A stretch of 6,402 nucleotides of DNA from Oscillospiraceae bacterium UBA3851 (GTDB lineage Bacteria > Bacillota > Clostridia > Oscillospirales > Oscillospiraceae): NCBI GenBank assembly GCA_002392625.1, contig DGHJ01000152.1:327-6728 (forward strand), written 5' to 3'. The notes beneath the pieces were generated by a model, which did no database searches, was not told the origin of the DNA, and worked only from the letters and a program-made list of their open reading frames with translations. The position numbers and the translations under genes were made by a program. This document shows positions 4,652-6,402 of the stretch, piece after piece (position 1 is the first letter of the stretch; each line of letters opens with the position of its first letter).

Positions 4652-6402
4652 TTATTCTCCTTTCGATTCTGTGTTTCTCTTCTCCAGATGGATCATCAGC
4701 GCGGCGATGTCCGCCGGGGATACGCCGGAGATCCGGGCCGCCTGGCCCAGATTGGCCGGGCGCACGGCGGCCAGCTTTTCCCTTGCCTCCAGCCGCAGGC
4801 CCTGCAGGTGGGCGTAGTCCGTGTCCGGCGGGATGCCGTGCTTTTCCAGCTTGTCAAACTCCTCCACGTCCCGCATCTGGCGGCGGATGTAGCCCTCGTA
4901 TTTCACCGAGATCTCCACCTGCTCCGCCGCGGCGGCGTCCAGCGCCGGACGATTCGGGTCGAAGGGGGCCAGATCGGCGTAGGAGAGCTGAGGCCGGCGC
5001 AGCAGGTCGATAAGGGCGGCGCCGTCGGTGACGGGGGCGGTGCCCCGCTCAGTGAGCAGAACATTGAGGGCGTCGCTGCCGGCCACGCCGGTGTGCTCCA
5101 GCCGCTTGATCTCCCGTTCCACGGCCGCGTATTTCTCCTCCACGGCCCGGAGCCGCTCGTCGCTGACGAGGCCGATGCGGTGTCCGATGGGGGTGAGGCG
5201 CCGGTCGGCGTTGTCCTGCCGCAGCAGCAGCCGGTATTCCGAGCGGCTGGTCATCATGCGATAGGGTTCGTTGGTGCCCTTGGTCACCAGATCGTCGATG
5301 AGGGTGCCGATGTAGCTCTCGCTGCGCTTGAGGATCAAAGGCGGTTGACCCTTCAGGGCCAGCGCGGCGTTGACGCCGGCCACAAAGCCCTGTGCCGCCG
5401 CCTCCTCGTAGCCGGAGGAGCCGTTGAACTGCCCGGCGCCGTACAGACCGGGGATCTGCTTCGTCTCCAGCGTGGGCTTCAGCGCCAGAGGGTCGATGCA
5501 GTCGTACTCAATGGCGTAGGCCGGGCGCATGATCTCCGCGTGCTCCAGACCGGGGATGGTGGCGAGCATCTGCCGCTGCACGTCCTCCGGCAGGGAGGAG
5601 GAGAGCCCCTGAATATACAGCTCCTCCGTGTCAAGCCCCATGGGCTCGATGAAGAGCTGGTGCCGGGGCTTGTCCGCAAAGCGGACGATCTTTGTCTCAA
5701 TAGACGGGCAGTACCGGGGGCCTACGCCCTCGATGACTCCGGCGTACAGGGGGCTGCGGTCCAGATTGCCCCGGATGATCCGGTGGGTTTCCTCGTTGGT
5801 ATAGGTCAGGTAGCACACGGCCCGGTTTTCCGGCACGTGCTCCGTTTCAAAGCTGAAGGGCAGGGGCTCGTCGTCGCCCCGCTGGAGCTCCATTTTGGAG
5901 AAGTCCACCGTCCGGGCGTTGACTCGCGGCGGCGTGCCGGTCTTGAACCGCCGCAGGGGAAGGCCCAGCGCCCGAAGTCTGTCGCCCAGCACAAGAGAGG
6001 CGTGCATGCCGTCCGGGCCGGAGTCCTCCACGCACTCGCCCACGATGGTGCGGCCGTGGAGATAGGTGCCCGTGGCCAGGATCACGGCCCTCACGTCGTA
6101 CACCGCGCCGGTGGACAGCACCACCTGGGACACATGGCCGTCGGTCAGGCGGATGTCCACCGCCTCGCCCTGGCGCAGGGTCAGGTTTTCCTGCCGCTCC
6201 AGGGTGCGCTTCATCACCTGCTGATAGAGCCGCCGGTCCGCCTGGGCCCGCAGGGAGTGGACGGCAGGACCTTTGCCCCGGTTCAGCATCCGATACTGGA
6301 TGCAGGCCTCGTCCGCCGCGCGGGCCATCTGGCCGCCCAGGGCGTCCAGCTCCCGGACCAGGTGGCCCTTGCCGGTACCGCCGATGGCGGGGTTGCAGGG
6401 CA
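4652..6402 (-). CDS. mnmG: tRNA uridine-5-carboxymethylaminomethyl(34) synthesis enzyme MnmG (partial, N-terminus outside window)
   Basis: MnmG (GidA) is the FAD-dependent partner of the GTPase MnmE. Together they install the (carboxymethyl)aminomethyl group at C5 of wobble uridine 34 in certain tRNAs, using methylenetetrahydrofolate and glycine or ammonium. The open frame runs through the right edge and 582 residues are visible of a usual 620-630, so about 45 N-terminal residues, including the first FAD dinucleotide-binding glycine motif, are missing. Seen, counting from the first visible residue: PCNPAIGGTGKGHLVRE (1-17), FKTGTPPR (152-159), GPRYCPSIE (227-235, with the conserved Cys), GAGQFNGSSGYEEAAAQG (321-338) and SRSEYRLLLRQDNAD (385-399). 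The helical C-terminal MnmE/tRNA-binding domain has YEGYIRRQ and a GVSPADIAAL end. The ATG at 6328 is internal, because conserved family sequence continues upstream of it. The gene looks intact. Its TAA at 4654-4652 is followed after one codon by the MurT-like TTG in the same frame, implying an mnmG-MurT-GatD-like operon. Its promoter is outside the window. Confidence 0.97.
   Translation of the reverse strand, partial: PCNPAIGGTGKGHLVRELDALGGQMARAADEACIQYRMLNRGKGPAVHSLRAQADRRLYQQVMKRTLERQENLTLRQGEAVDIRLTDGHVSQVVLSTGAVYDVRAVILATGTYLHGRTIVGECVEDSGPDGMHASLVLGDRLRALGLPLRRFKTGTPPRVNARTVDFSKMELQRGDDEPLPFSFETEHVPENRAVCYLTYTNEETHRIIRGNLDRSPLYAGVIEGVGPRYCPSIETKIVRFADKPRHQLFIEPMGLDTEELYIQGLSSSLPEDVQRQMLATIPGLEHAEIMRPAYAIEYDCIDPLALKPTLETKQIPGLYGAGQFNGSSGYEEAAAQGFVAGVNAALALKGQPPLILKRSESYIGTLIDDLVTKGTNEPYRMMTSRSEYRLLLRQDNADRRLTPIGHRIGLVSDERLRAVEEKYAAVEREIKRLEHTGVAGSDALNVLLTERGTAPVTDGAALIDLLRRPQLSYADLAPFDPNRPALDAAAAEQVEISVKYEGYIRRQMRDVEEFDKLEKHGIPPDTDYAHLQGLRLEAREKLAAVRPANLGQAARISGVSPADIAALMIHLEKRNTESKGE
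4657..4663 (-). promoter_or_regulatory. Ribosome binding site inside the mnmG 3' end, supporting the TTG start of the second MurT-like gene
   Basis: Read on the minus strand, AAAGGAG lies within the last mnmG codons, eight bases before the TTG at 4648-4646. Spacing and strength match the other genes in the window and justify choosing the TTG. Confidence 0.8.

Noticed and set aside
6326..6328. ATG as the start of MnmG
   Set aside because: The conserved family sequence PCNPAIGGTGKGHLVRE continues upstream of it to the window edge, so the real start is outside.

Overview
The window is a GC-rich, densely coding stretch of a bacterial chromosome, probably from an anaerobic clostridial Firmicute. 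A GC-rich gut Oscillospiraceae-type organism such as the Flavonifractor/Intestinimonas group is my best guess. Three things point there: a pyruvate:ferredoxin oxidoreductase tail, the MurT/GatD protein families (typical of Gram-positives), and strong AAGGAG-type ribosome binding sites with GC-rich codon use. The genus is an inference from style, not proven.

Layout. Positions 2-289 (+) hold the last 95 codons of a pyruvate:ferredoxin oxidoreductase, followed by a strong intrinsic terminator at 311-347. A near-consensus promoter (346-374) starts directly on the terminator tail. It drives a two-gene operon: a MurT-like Mur ligase (414-1778) and an overlapping GatD-like class I amidotransferase-fold protein (1771-2487). 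A perfectly palindromic, bidirectional terminator (2487-2524) separates this operon from a second, convergent MurT/GatD-like pair on the minus strand: GatD-like 2535-3257 and MurT-like 3254-4648. That second pair sits directly behind mnmG (gidA; 4652 to beyond the right edge), with one sense codon between the mnmG stop and a TTG start, so it is very likely co-transcribed with mnmG. There is no gene-free stretch longer than about 125 bases.

The main point is the pair of MurT/GatD-like modules. Canonical MurT-GatD amidates the D-glutamate alpha-carboxyl of lipid II to D-isoglutamine: GatD releases ammonia from glutamine with a Cys and a His, helped by an Asp on MurT. By manual alignment to the remembered Staphylococcus aureus proteins, both GatD-like proteins here lack the nucleophilic Cys (Gly in each) and the catalytic His (Leu and Ile). 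Both MurT-like proteins lack the supporting Asp (Gly and Asn). The MurT-like proteins keep the ATP-binding P-loop and a four-Cys zinc ribbon. They also share unusual replacements of the canonical FRDQxDRxGE and KNPxGxN segments. The locus therefore looks like two diverged copies of a ligase system that keeps ATP-dependent carboxyl activation but has lost glutaminase chemistry. What it ligates, and whether the two pairs act in sequence, as alternatives or as one mixed complex, cannot be read from the sequence.
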